Shown one piece after another: positions 26,575 through 37,732 of a DNA stretch of 64,000 bases; position 1 is the stretch's first letter; the number at the start of each line of letters is the position of its first letter. The notes under the pieces were generated by a model. The model saw nothing but the letters and a program-made list of their open reading frames with translations, made no database searches and was not told the origin of the DNA. Both the position numbers and the translations under genes were made by a program. The stretch is from Channa striata (Eukaryota > Chordata > Actinopteri > Anabantiformes > Channidae), in contig CM065186.1 in assembly GCA_033026295.1 (NCBI GenBank), forward strand, positions 19,317,672 through 19,381,671, written 5' to 3'.

Positions 26575-26723
26575 CTCCACGGGGTAACGCCGGCCGTTGA
26601 TGCTGTGTTCAGAGCCCTCAGACCCATTGCTTGGACCCCAGTGAAACTCCACTTTTTCTGCCTTAAATCTCCCTGGTAGGCCGGCTCCCCGAACAAAGTA
26701 ATCATCCTTCAACATAATAGCCA
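26575..26723 (-). CDS. ptprg: ptprg internal exon, core of carbonic-anhydrase-like domain
   Basis: This is an internal coding exon of 149 bases. The acceptor AG at 26725-26724 follows CTGTCTTTCTTGC, and the donor is GAG|GTAAGC with GT at 26574-26573. It starts in phase 1 and completes the split codon of the 37550 exon (G+TG = Val); it ends in phase 0. The 50 residues include [24 protein letters not shown] and [14 protein letters not shown], nearly identical to vertebrate PTPRG. In active alpha-carbonic anhydrases the KVEFHWG stretch reads F-H-F-H-W-G. Here the first zinc-ligand His is Glu while the second His is kept, which is the known PTPRG pattern and agrees with a non-catalytic, contactin-binding domain. 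One NGS sequon is visible. The next exon would begin with the residues after VE (human MQIFFYN) and was not found at lower coordinates, so it probably lies outside the window. Confidence 0.95.
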
Positions 26724-28394
26724 CTGCAAGAAAGACAGAAGAACAGGGAAAAACAGAGTGAGAGCGGGAAAGAGTGTATGATCGTACATCACGGAACATC
26801 TTTTCCCACATACACAGTAATCATTTCTCTCCGAGAAACAGACAACAGAAAATCTCTGTGTGCCGCGGATGTGATGGCGAATTTCAAAGGTCGCTGGAAA
26901 CACAATCAACGCCTGTGTGAGGACACACACACAGCGTGAAACCTCTTTAAGGTTTAAAGAGACACAGACAGAGACAAAGGGAAGCATTTTGAGGACATGC
27001 TAAAGTGTTTATCTTTTAAATTAGCTCAGAGGAAGACGTGCTCACACAAAACCATTTCCGTCATTTTCTATCAGCCTCCAAGGCAAGTTCTCAAATGAGA
27101 GGCTAATTTGCCAAGCAAAATCATGCTCTACAGCCAGTGCAAATTGCTCCTGCGAAATCCTTTGTTATTCCATCACGTTGCTGAAATATAGTGAGGATTA
27201 GGGGGCCTTATTTTCACATTCACAAATGGCTTTGAAAGGATTCCCATGTTCCATTAACCAATGCAGCGGCCGTCTTCTCATACTTCATCAGATAGTGCTG
27301 TCCCGTTTATGGAGGAGGCACTCGCCCGAAGAGACTGAGCTGGTTTATCATCTAGATTTTGGCGAGAAGACTCCGAGTCGTGAATTATCATGTGAATGTG
27401 CAGACTGCACAATTCTGGTGTCTCCCATCGTGCAGCTGCTGCAGTATTGGCTCCAGATTCATCCATTCATTGCAGCATCTACATAAAGTATCTGCATGAC
27501 AAAATGAGCTGATGGGGTGTCAGTCCTTCACTATCAGTGAAGCTTATTTCACCCTCTGAAGTGTAAATATGTCAAAGCAAACACAGGAGATTTTTCGCCG
27601 GTCCTCTTTAAGAAGGAGTGTCAGGTATTAACACGGAAAAATTATCCAGTACGCAAGCTGGATTTACCTTATGTACCAAGTTTTTTCAAGACATCCAAAC
27701 GTTTATTTGCAAAATGCGAAGTTTGGTTTTGAACATGCCTGTTGTCCTTTTAAAAACAATATGGCTCAAAATTCAGCTTATGGATAATCTGAATTTACTT
27801 AAAATACTTAAGGAAACCGGTTGCCAAGTGTCAAGTTTATTCAACTTCAAATCTTTTATAATTATACAGTCATATCATTTCTGTAATCAATGATCCACTT
27901 CGAACCCTAAAGTTCAATGTCCAGTAGTAATTTGTTTAGTTAGTTTGTTGTAGTTTACAATATGGTATTTATGGTGACATACGTTCCTTTAGTAACACAC
28001 TCTCTCAACTCTCCCCAGATCCTACAAAATTAACTCAACATCCACTTTCATCATGGTTATCAACATTTTCACTATTAATTTTCATTATTGTCAAAAGGGG
28101 CAACGTAATAAAATAGACACATATCAAGTTTCCATTTTGATTGCTTTCCTCAAATTACAAAATATAAGAATAGTTTTGAATAGTTTTACACTCCAACAGT
28201 TGTACACTCCAGCGATGCATGCTGGGCAGTCTGCTGGATGAACTGACAGCAGTTTATTTTTTCAACTTATCATTTCAAATTGAAAGTCAGAACAATTCAT
28301 GTTTAAATGTCCAAACACCCACGTTAAAGAGACTTTCCATTAATGCGATGTAGATCCTCTGAACCCTCATGTGTGTCCTCTTTTACTTTCTTTA

Positions 28395-28496
28395 AATGTT
28401 TGTATAGTCTTGACTTTATTATGTAAAGTGCCTCGAGATGACCTTGTTGTAAATTGGCGCTATATAAATAAAGTTGAATTGAATTGAATTGAATAG
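28395..28496 (+). mobile_element. L2-type LINE terminal tail
   Basis: TGTATAGTCTTGACTTTATTATGTAAAGTGCCTCGAGATGAC, TTGGCGCTATATAAATAAAG and three to four TTGAA units. This is the last 100 bases of the family seen at 30.6 kb, in nearly intact form; everything upstream is truncated. Confidence 0.9.
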
Positions 28497-30084
28497 ATGT
28501 TGGCTTGAAGAGTTAAAGTTGGATTATGACTGAAGTTGAAGCTGTACTTGATGTGAAGCGAGCACAGAACGCACATGATGGCACACATGAATGTACATTT
28601 ATTCGTGTTGATGCAGTTTGGCAGCTGGTTCATAAATGTTGGGAACATTTTCATTCAATCTACGTGTTTGTTGATTTCACGTTCAGTCACGATAAGTAAA
28701 AGTTGAGCTGTGAAGAAAAATACAATGATGTGTCTGAATTGAGACTGTTGTGCGGGAGGTGCTGAGGGCTTATCCAGCCTGTGCCTGCCTGATTTCACAG
28801 CTCCATCACAGCATTCAGTAGTATCTCCACCAGGTGATTCCTCCACAGATAAAATGCTCATCTGTCATTTAGAAACAGTGCTGAATCCATGCATAATTCA
28901 TGGCAAAAGTGCTGGGACATTTGTCTTGTTAGCCATGCATTATGGAGCGAGGGAGAGCAGAAGCTGTGCGCCATTTTGTTTCACAGCTGTTGTTTGTGTT
29001 AGCATTTTTACATGGCTGTCTACATGCTGTGGAAACTCAGATCCACTGAAATTATGCTCTGCTGTATTTCTTACTTTCCAGGTGGCCATGATAACCATCC
29101 GATTTCTTTCTGTGAGAGCTGCATTGGCGGCCTCGGGGAGACGGTTTTAGTAGCTTAAGGCCCGGGGGCGCTTGGCATCAGGCGTGTCAGGGAATTTTTC
29201 ATCACAACCGCGATGATGAGCTCTACTCCTTTCCGTCCATGTCTCTCACTCTCATCTTGCTGCTTGTCCCGGCAGATGTCAGTGCTGGTGATCATCCACC
29301 TGAAGGTCAAACGGCCAGTCCGCTCCCACCGGGACTGACGACACGCTGTGTGCGTGCTCGGCTTTATTGAGCTGCTTACACTCAAACAAACGGATGTCTC
29401 ACATCTCAGCGACACACTGCCGCCCGCTCGTGATGCAGTGGCGGCGAGGTGGACAGGACATTTACTCACTCTCTTTGACCTTTTCACCTTAATCAGTCAC
29501 TGAAAATTGGAAACAAAAATGGGCACAGCGCCAAGGCTGCAGGGGGAATTTGCGAGCACTGAATGATTCTTTGTCCAGCTCTCCTGTCCGTCTTCTGCTG
29601 CATGGCCAAACTGTGATGAGGATTATTGCCAGGACAGTCATACATGTTTTGAAAGTTTTTAACATGCTAAACACAACATATTTATGCATTTTACACTACA
29701 ACCAGATTCCCGGTGCTTCCAGTCTTTGTGCTAAGTGTTAGATGCGCAGGCAATAAAGAAACAGGTGCATTGTTCAAATTGTCAGTGGCTGTTTAAATGT
29801 CTGTCATCACCCTCTCTTTTTGAACTCCTAACTCCATCAAGCTCCAGCATATGCTGAGCATATTTGTGCTGTCAGATGATATCGAGTGAAAAGCATCACA
29901 CGGGCTGGGTGAAGGAGAGGACGCTGGCCCTGTGCACAGCGGAAACAGCCTTTTTCCGAGTGACAGGATGGTTTGAACCATCATCTCTTTCTCTATCAAT
30001 TCACAAGGTTTTAGGCCCTTTTTTAACAACTGTAAACCAAATTATTATTAAAAATAATCACCACGGAGCTTATTTGCATTCCAG

Positions 30085-30719
30085 TTCAAAAATTCAAATT
30101 CCCATTAAATGTAGAATAGAATTTAAAACCCTTCTTCTTACCTATAAAGCTCTAAACGGTCAAGCGCCATCATACCTAAAAGATCTCCTTTGACCATATC
30201 ATCCTAATAGACCACTTCAGTCCCAAAATGCAGGCCTACTTGTGGTTCCCAGAATTTCCAAAAATAGAATGGGTGGCAGAGCCTTTAGCTATGAAGCTCC
30301 TCTCCTGTGGAACCAGCTCCCAGTCCAGATTCGGGAAGCAGACACCCTCTCTACTTTTAAGACTAAGCTCAAAACCTTCCTCTTCGATAAAGCTTATAGT
30401 TGGTTATAGTCATGCTGCTATAGGCTGAGACTGCTGGGGGACTGAGCCACTTTTAGGGCAACTTTTTGTTGCTCTGTTCTTTTCTCTCTCCACTTTCCCC
30501 TCAGCCCAACCGGTCAAGGCAGATGGCCGCCCACCTGAGCCTGGTTCTGCTGGAGGTTTCTTCCGTTAAAGGGAGTTTTTCCTCTCCACTGTTGCCTATA
30601 GCTGCTCAAGGGGGATTTGTTGGGTTTTCTCTACATGTTTGTATAGTCTTGACTTTATTATGTAAAGTGCCTTGAGATGACGTTGTAAATTGGCGCTTTA
30701 TAAATAAAGTTGAAGTGAA
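30085..30719 (+). mobile_element. L2-type LINE 3' end with C-terminal ORF relic
   Basis: The end of the L2 polyprotein is readable in one frame from about 30096 to 30410: CRIEFKTLLLTYKALNGQAP, SYLKDLL, then a single TGA stop at 30191-30193, then PYHPNRPLQSQNAGLLVVPR, GRAFSYEAPLLWNQLP and FKTKLKTFLFDKAYSW. The stop sits where family members have Arg, consistent with a CGA-to-TGA change by CpG decay. The 3' UTR follows (CTCTCTCCACTTTCCCCTCAG, CCGCCCACCTGAGCC, GCTCAAGGGGG, AAGTGCCTTGAGATGACG, TATAAATAAAGTTGAA). The copy is 5'-truncated, and apart from that one stop the C-terminal frame is preserved. Confidence 0.92.
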
Positions 30720-30904
30720 TTTATTTACACATTAGGCGGCCATGACATTGGTAGCCATTAATTCAAAGCGGGACTTCTCTTATGGTTCTTTCCAGCCTGC
30801 CTTGGAAATTTGTCCTGGCATTCACTATTCAGGTGACACTCATCACAGCTCTGATGTTCTTGACCACCTTGTATATTACTCTGTGGTACACAAATGAAAA
30901 TCTG

Positions 30905-31050
30905 TCACTGTCACTTATACAGAACTTTTCTACCTGTTGGTAGAAAGCACTCAAAGCACTTTGCACTGCTTCTTATCTACCCATTCACACCCACTGCTGC
31001 TATGCAGCTGCACATGCACATGCACATGCACACAGGAGCAACTAAGCAGG
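30905..31050 (-). mobile_element. SINE family 1, 3' part (minus strand)
   Basis: The reverse complement reads GTTGCTCCTGTGTGCATGTGC, GCAGCTGCATAGCAGCAG, GTGTGAATGGGTAGATAAGAAG, AAAGTGCTTTGAGTGC, GGTAGAAAAGTTCTGTATAAGTG. This is the same body and 3' end as the copies at 6.8 and 32.3 kb. The tRNA-like head is missing and a small CACATG expansion (31012-31033) sits inside it. Confidence 0.8.
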
Positions 31051-31083
31051 GTTGAATTGAATTGAATTGAATTGAATTGAATC
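31051..31083 (+). repeat. (TTGAA)n pentanucleotide repeat
   Basis: About six TTGAA units in a row. This is the tail unit of the local L2 family but without its 3' UTR, so it may be the remnant of an extremely truncated insertion or an independent microsatellite. Confidence 0.9.
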
Positions 31084-32315
31084 AAAGAAGAAAATTCCCC
31101 CATCCAGGTTTTCAAGACTTTTTGTGTCACACCCAAAAAGACTTGAGCCTGTAATTGCTGCCAAAGGTGCGTCAACAAAGTAAAGGTTCTGAACACCTAT
31201 GTATATTTATTATTGTAGTTTTTTTTCCTTTCAGTGCATTTGTAGACAATTCTTCCATTCCTTTTTTACTTTGTCCAATCACAAAATGAACAACTATAGC
31301 ATCAACATAGCAAAACTGCAACATAACAAGACTGAGAAAAGTCAAGACAGTCAGAAAACTTGGAACTTAGCACCCAAAGTTAGAAGCTCGAGTAAAATGG
31401 CCCCTATATGATGTCACAAATATGATGTTTTCATATTTATTGTTCGCTCGATGCTTTTGTTTGTCGGGATGCCGTGGGATATTCAGGAGTAATTTCTGCA
31501 TCTAAATGAGCCAGTATGTCCATGGGCAGATAGATGTAGGACAGCTTATCGCTCATGGCATAAAGCTGTGCAGGCTTTGATAAATACCAATTTTCCTGTT
31601 CGTACTGATCCTTATTACACACATGCATGCTCACCATGAGGCCCCAGGACTGTCTCAGACACATCCCACAGAAGTGCCTCAGGAGCAGCTGTGCGCTTCA
31701 ATGTAGCCGACTTGAGAAAACAAACCAGATGCGCATTTGCAAAAAACAATCCCTTACGTCTCACTGATAAAACACAAAGTTTTCTTTTGTAAAACACATT
31801 CAATACAGCACAGAATCCCCCATTGGCAACTTGGCCAGGTGTGTTTTGAAAGGCTTTTTCTTTGGTCTAGGAAGATGCTTCATATAGCATTTCACTCACT
31901 ACTGCCACCAACTACAAAGAGGGACCGGTGACATCATGTGACAACAAATTCTTCTCCCACGGCATCAGATAATGAGTTTTACACATGAAATTTTGCCGCT
32001 TTGTACATACTTTGACTTGTCACATTGATGTTGCAGGTACCCTTTTGTGGAGCTATTTGACTCTACACGTATTGGACGCTCCAGGAACCTCACCTTATGA
32101 TGCAAGAGAAACGAGTTTATGTACACACAAAAACTGCATTAGAGATAGAGAAAACAATTTTAGGGTAACGTTGGTTACACATGTAACAACATGGGTTCAG
32201 GGTTGGATTGACATACTTTGTTACTATGCTGACCACATGCGCCATGTTATGTTACAATCAGCATTAAAGTACATGACATCTCACACTAGAGTTGAACCCT
32301 GGCCTCCTGCAGAAA

Positions 32316-32563
32316 ACCCCTGTGTCGTACACCAATCCCACAGTTGTTGGTTTAAACACTGGCTCCTCCGGTCACTTGTCAAAGTGTCCTTGAGCAAGAC
32401 CCTGAACCCCTTTAGTTGCTCCCGGCGAGTGTTGACCTGCTGCATAGAAGCTCCCCCATCGGTGTGTGAATGTGTGTTTGCGAACGGGTAAATAAGAATC
32501 AGTGTAAAATGCTTTGAGTACCAACAGGTAGAAAAGTGCTACGTAAGTGCAGAGCATTTACCA
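32316..32563 (+). mobile_element. tRNA-derived SINE, family 1
   Basis: A degenerate B-box region (GGTTTAAACACTGG at 32349-32362) is followed by CACTTGTCAAAGTGTCCTTGAGCAAGACC, TAGTTGCTCCCGGCGAGTGTTG, GCATAGAAGCTCCCCCATCGG, GTGTGAATGTGTG and the 3' end AAAATGCTTTGAGTACC ... GGTAGAAAAGTGCTACGTAAGTGCAG. This is the best-preserved body of the family in the window. Confidence 0.85.
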
Positions 32564-35500
32564 TATCAAGGTTTCCACTGAGATATTCTGAAAGCGGTGA
32601 TCACTAAAGCGAATGGATACCTTAAGCATCAGCATGTGATGCAGAAACTAGACAAAGCAGCAGTTTTTGTTGCCTTCGGAATGAGGATGGTCTGGATGAG
32701 GCCGCTCAATACCCACCAAGTGCCCAAAGGATACATTTCATGATCTTTGTCTTCTGTATTGCAGTACATCAAATATTAACCTATTTTCTCATCCGTCCTA
32801 TCATTGTGTCTGCAACTTGTGATTTGTCTCAACTGTTCCACTCTTTGATGATTATAGCAAAACTGGCTACACAACTCACGACAACAGAGTTGACAGACAC
32901 TGAGCATGGGTAGAGGAGATTCATTGTTGGCTTCAGAGCCGGAATGGGCGCTGTTGAAAATAGCGTCAATTGAGAAAATGACCAAAGTTCTCCTTCAAAG
33001 GAGCATAGATGTGTATTTTGACTCACCTTTTCATTACTGAAGCCATCACGCACATTTCAAATGGAATGCAAATCAGCTCTCTGACATTATATGACTTGAA
33101 CCCCAGGAACTCATAAACAGCTGCAGGAGCCATATTTTTAATTTCCCTCGCCGTTTCCTCTGTGTAGCTGTTTTGAAAGTTAGTTGACATTTGCCAGAGT
33201 GGATAAGTGTATAATTAACGCTTTGGCTGCAACGACAAATGGCACTGTTATATGCAAGGCTTAATAAACAGCCAGCATTATAGGGTATTTTACCCGAACA
33301 GTTGACATATTCAAATAGCCCGTGTGTGATGAAGTGTGGTTAGTACCAGAGCTGGGAGCAATATGCGAGTATTTTTTACAGAAATACTGGAATGGTTTAT
33401 GGTCACTTAATATGTATCATTGGATTTGTGTCTCTGCAGAGTTTTTGTCTGTCATAAGAGCAGATTAAAGCTTTATGATGACAGTGGGACACAGAGAGAG
33501 ACAAAGCGAAAGAAAGGCCTTGATAGCAGGTACCGAGGAGCTGTTCTGATTTTTGTCCTGTAAAGCAGGACACTGTTCATTTCCTGTGTGCTGTTCTGCT
33601 GTAGACAAACAAGGTTTATTCAGGAATTATATAACATTTAAGGTAACATTTAAGAATACCGCTGTGGTCACATGTCCGCTGTGGGCCACATACACACAAA
33701 AATGCGCACATGTACCACAACAAGAATAAAACTGGACCTCTCTGCAGAGTCGGCTGCAAGCTGCAATATTTTACACGGGACGTGTTGGGCGGAAGAAAAC
33801 AACACATTAGGATTTTGCTATATTTACAGCATTAGCTTAGCCCTGAAAATACCCTGGCAATTGGCCTGTTACATTCTGTAGGATCGAGTGTGAAGGTGGA
33901 AATGCTGGTATAAAGCTGATGCTAAAAGAAAAGCCTCAGGTGGAGCGGAATCCAAATCAATCGCCTTAAAACAAGTTTAGCAGTTGGATTGCTCTCTCCT
34001 CCATCCTATATTTAGTATGCACGTCACTTCTGCTCACATGCAGTCTTATCCTACCCGTCACCGTCCACAACACTGTGTATGTGCACCCGCAGCGTTGCAC
34101 AGCTCACAATGCCTGCACATCAATCTGGCGTTCATGTCGAGCTAACATTCATGCTCACTTCTTATACTTTTACTGTTATGAGCTGAACGTGACTGTATAA
34201 TATTGTGTGTATGAGACTTTCCTTTCCAAGAAAAGGTCAGCACCACTTTTTTCAGCCAGCACCTATGAGCATTGTCACTAATAGTTGAACAAACAGAAAA
34301 TAAATAATCAGAGCTGGTGTTTTTTTGTGCACCATGGAGGTGCAGTTGTAACCAGAAAATGTCATTTTATGCCGAGACATATTGGAACTCATGGATGGCT
34401 CAAAATGTAAAGCCGTCCTACATCCTATCTGGGAGTTTATGGTTTTACTAGATAATAATATTACTTTTCTATTTTATCACAGGAAAATAATAGTCCTTTT
34501 TAAAATAAATGGTATTATTTGCAAACCCCATATAAATCCAAGAGTGAATCTCCTGTACTCACATTTAATATCTGGATTCGTTTATTCATCTGTGCTGCTC
34601 AAAAACTATTATAAACACATTGGCCAGACACCCCACTACATTTCAAAGCACGTGAACAACATATTCAAGTGTTGCCCAGTTGCTCTCAGTCGCCTTCTCT
34701 ACTCCTCTGAAGTAAACCAGTACGGCACACTGGTAAATTATGTCACTCCTATTGCTTTAGAATTAGGAAGTATCATTTAGTGGAGCAGTGGATCTGGCTG
34801 ACGTGCTGTGGACGTTATTTTAAATAATGGAGCTAATCCAGGACTGAACATTAATGCAAACATAAGTTGTAGCGTTTGTGTGATGGTTGTTGACAATGAG
34901 ATTAATTCATAAATGGTTTAAATGATCTTGTAAACTATTTCTTGGCTGTGCATGTTACTGTAGGTTTCTGAAAACTGGCAACGGCCTCTGAGAAATAAAG
35001 TCTTCCCACGGATCCCGGATGGATCCAGGATCTCCCCCACGCTGGACTTCAGATATTCTCTCTTTGTACGTTGACCGATGATTCCCCTTTGTGAGTCATT
35101 TTGTGTTCAATCCCAAACACTGCCTTTCAGCAGCAGTGCAGGTGTTCTGTGTGTGAGACGTGTGTGTGTTTTGAAGGTATTAAGAATCCAGTAGCTTACA
35201 CCCAGTGGTGCTGATCACCTCATCTGACATGAGAAAGCAAATACAGTGGGAGCATTTGACAAAACAGCAATCTATTGTACATGATGGTGAGTGTGAGAAT
35301 TCTAACGTTAAATGGGTTCGAGTAAATACTAGATAACAAAGCCATCTAAATAAACTTACTTTGACCCAGCTGATGTTCTTACAGTCTACAGTTTAACAGT
35401 TTGGTTAAATTCCAGAAGAATTTCTGTTTCTTTGTGTTGTCTCAGATATGTCGATAGACAAATTAGTTTTTTAATATCAGTTTAACAGTGCTGTCATAAA

Positions 35501-36726
35501 AAAAACAACATATAATTAGGTTTATTTGAGTCACAGATAAAAAGAGCATTTGTAATTTTCACAAAACAAAATCTGCTTAATGCTGCAACAGTAAACCTAT
35601 AGACAAATTACAAATTTATTCAAATGTGTCATCCCATACGACTCTCAAATCCCTGATTGAGAAAATGATGGGATGTAAAACACCACGGTGCTAAACACAC
35701 AGCTGTGCTCTGGGCAGCACTCAAGAGCGCTGTCAACAGCGATGCCAACCACCTGTGGCCTCTGCCTCTCGACAGCCTTTCAACTCCATTTCTCCACTGA
35801 GGGGAAAGGATCATCCATCTTAGTGACAACCTGGAATTGTGAAAAATACCTGTGGCTGACAAGGAGGGTCTTCGAGATGCCAAGAGAGCTGAATGCAGAT
35901 GGCCTGCTGCTGAATCCTACAGACAGTGACACCTGCCACGGCGCTTGCACTAATACGGTTTGCGGCATGTCTGAATGAGGACAGGACGTGTAATCTTCAT
36001 CATAAATGACTGGTTGCATATTGCACCTGTCTTAGTTCATAATCGTGTGCAGGGAAGTTATGCAACAGATGTTTGACATCTGCCAAAATGAGCTAAATCT
36101 ATTAGGGATGTCACACTGGAGGCTTTAATTGTCTTTGGACTGTGGTCTGTCGCTGCATCATACGGAAAAGCATTCTGTCATAAATAACTAGCAGCATTTC
36201 TTTGACAAAAATGACTCGGTTACAACTGAGTATGTTGTGTTGGCCTGACTTTGGTACCATGGCTAGTGACAAGTATAATTCTAATACAATAAAAGACGTT
36301 GAAAGATAATTACGTTTTAAATCTTTTTTTAAGTTATCAAACAAAAGTAATGGTTGAGACAGTAAACAGCAGAATACTTTATGACATGATCTAAGCTGGT
36401 AGGTGTGAACAGCCAGTGGAATCCATAGAATGAACTCACAATACAATGAACTCCATTGACTCAACACATTTCTGATTCCGATTCTGAAAATTCACAATTT
36501 GCATATTACATCACACCATAGTGTATTTGTTATTTGCCGTATAGTCAGATGGGCTCTTGAAAATAATTTCTCAACATTTGGGGACAATTAATTTCTAAAT
36601 ATGACAATTTCAAATGATGGGGCCACTGGACAGGTGGCAGTTTTGAATCATCTGCTGGGTTAATGAATATTTCATTGTTTAATAGGAAATTATTCAGACA
36701 CAGCATAAAATGTCTTCATGTTGTCT

Positions 36727-36944
36727 TCAGGTTCCTTCACTCACTTCATGTCGCCTGCTCAGTGCAAAATAAACCCGACACCATAGAGCTAATCCTCCCT
36801 GCGCACACTCTGACAATGAGAGCGCCACTGCCAACTACTGGACTGGATCTGCAATTACACTTTATTCTAGTACGGCAAAAAAAGCATGTTCCCCAGGGTC
36901 ACACACGCCCCCCCTGGCAGCGCACCACTATTTGAGAAGCACTG
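36727..36944 (-). mobile_element. hAT (Charlie-like) element terminus
   Basis: On the minus strand the sequence beginning at 36944 reads CAGTGCTTCTCAAATAGTGG. This is close to the CAGTG.TTCTCAAA..GTGG terminal inverted repeat typical of hAT/Charlie-type DNA transposons. It continues into a C/G-run-containing subterminal region. No matching left terminus or 8-bp target duplication was confirmed, so the inner boundary given is approximate and the copy may be solo or truncated. Confidence 0.5.
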
Positions 36945-37033
36945 GGTTAAAGGATGCCTTCCCTGATATTAACTGATATTAAAAATTGGTACATGTAAAT
37001 GAATGCCATAAAATTCCCTCAATCTCAATATGT

Positions 37034-37234
37034 CTCTCCTTCCAGCCGAAAAATGCCTCCAGATGACATCACTTGACAGGAACCTGCAGTTAAGCTTAGG
37101 TCATCTTGTTACTTATACCATGGAGGCTGTAATCATGGTCAACCTGCTTTTCCACAGCTCACATCTGAACTTCTAATGACAGAAAAGTCCTCCAGGTCAT
37201 GTCATCTGGAGGAGTTTTTCAGCTAGAAGCAGAG
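37034..37234. repeat. palindromic element with ~39-bp inverted arms (MITE-like)
   Basis: The left arm (37034-37072, containing GCCTCCAGATGACATCAC) and the right arm (37196-37234, containing GTCATGTCATCTGGAGG) are imperfect reverse complements. The core 29 bases agree at about 25 positions, and similarity continues outward for about 10 bases. They enclose about 123 bases with no coding content. The arrangement resembles a miniature inverted-repeat element or a hairpin-forming block, 315 bases downstream (in gene orientation) of the ptprg 37550 exon donor. Confidence 0.6.
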
Positions 37235-37549
37235 AAATGTTTAAATATAGGGCGTGGATTTACACCCTCAACTAAAGCCATCGTGAGCAAGTTGAAAATT
37301 GGTGAAGTTGCCCTTTAATTGGTGACTCTAAAATGCCTGGAGTGTGTTTCTGTAGTGAGCCTTGCGTGAGGGTCGTTACTCTGTGAATCACCGCATGGAC
37401 AAATAGTTTAACAACTTCAGGGTAATGTTGCAAATAGTTGTGGAATTGCATAATGTACTATGCAAAATACTTGTTGTTAGAAAAAAAAAAAATTCTTCCA
37501 TATAAATCCAAAATGTATAAACCAAGATAAGTTGCATCAGTAACTGCAC

Positions 37550-37732
37550 CTGTTTTGCCCGTGTTCTTCATAGATGTCTTATTTGAGGATTCGGTGTCAA
37601 AGCCCTCCAGTGTCAGTTCCTGATACTCTGTGGATACTTTGGTATCCTGGTCCACAATGTTGATTGGTGACTGGTTTCTCTCTCTGCATTCTGGGTAGGC
37701 AGATGTCCAGCCCTCGTCAGGCCCGTAAATAC
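37550..37732 (-). CDS. ptprg: ptprg internal exon, first half of carbonic-anhydrase-like domain
   Basis: This is an internal coding exon of 183 bases. The acceptor AG (37734-37733) follows a pyrimidine tract (TTTCTTGCCTTCCTCAG), and the donor GT is at 37549-37548. The exon starts with the last two bases of a codon and ends with one base (phase 1 to phase 1), giving 60 full codons. The peptide begins IYGPDEGW, contains the carbonic anhydrase signature NQSPINIVD, then [11 protein letters not shown], and ends SMKNTGKT. These segments match the start of the extracellular carbonic-anhydrase-like domain of vertebrate PTPRG closely, and fit PTPRZ1 less well. In the known receptor this domain is not an enzyme; it binds contactins on neighbouring cells. 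One N-glycosylation sequon (NKT) is visible. The terminal base joins in frame to the exon at 26723. Whether this is the a or b teleost paralog cannot be told from the window. Confidence 0.95.

Larger units (their letters stand above)
26724..37549 (-). other. ptprg intron between the two carbonic-anhydrase-like exons
   Basis: This phase-1 intron of about 10.8 kb is delimited by the donor at 37549 and the acceptor at 26724. No further ptprg exon is needed here, because the two exons are contiguous in the protein. Contents I can name: an L2 tail (28.4 kb), an L2 3' half (30.1-30.7 kb), SINE copies at 30.9 and 32.3 kb, a TTGAA microsatellite at 31.05 kb, a hAT-like end at 36.9 kb and an inverted repeat at 37.03-37.23 kb. 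The other long stretches (26.8-28.3, 28.5-30.0, 31.1-32.3, 32.6-36.7 kb) show no recognisable gene. Confidence 0.9.

Noticed and set aside
31985..32491. 168-codon plus-strand open frame, the longest after the LINE frames
   Set aside because: Its second half runs through SINE family 1, and the first half has no recognisable motif.
34382..34780. 132-codon plus-strand frame with hydrophobic stretches
   Set aside because: A/T-rich codons give hydrophobic residues by chance. No recognisable protein, and it lies inside the ptprg intron on the other strand.
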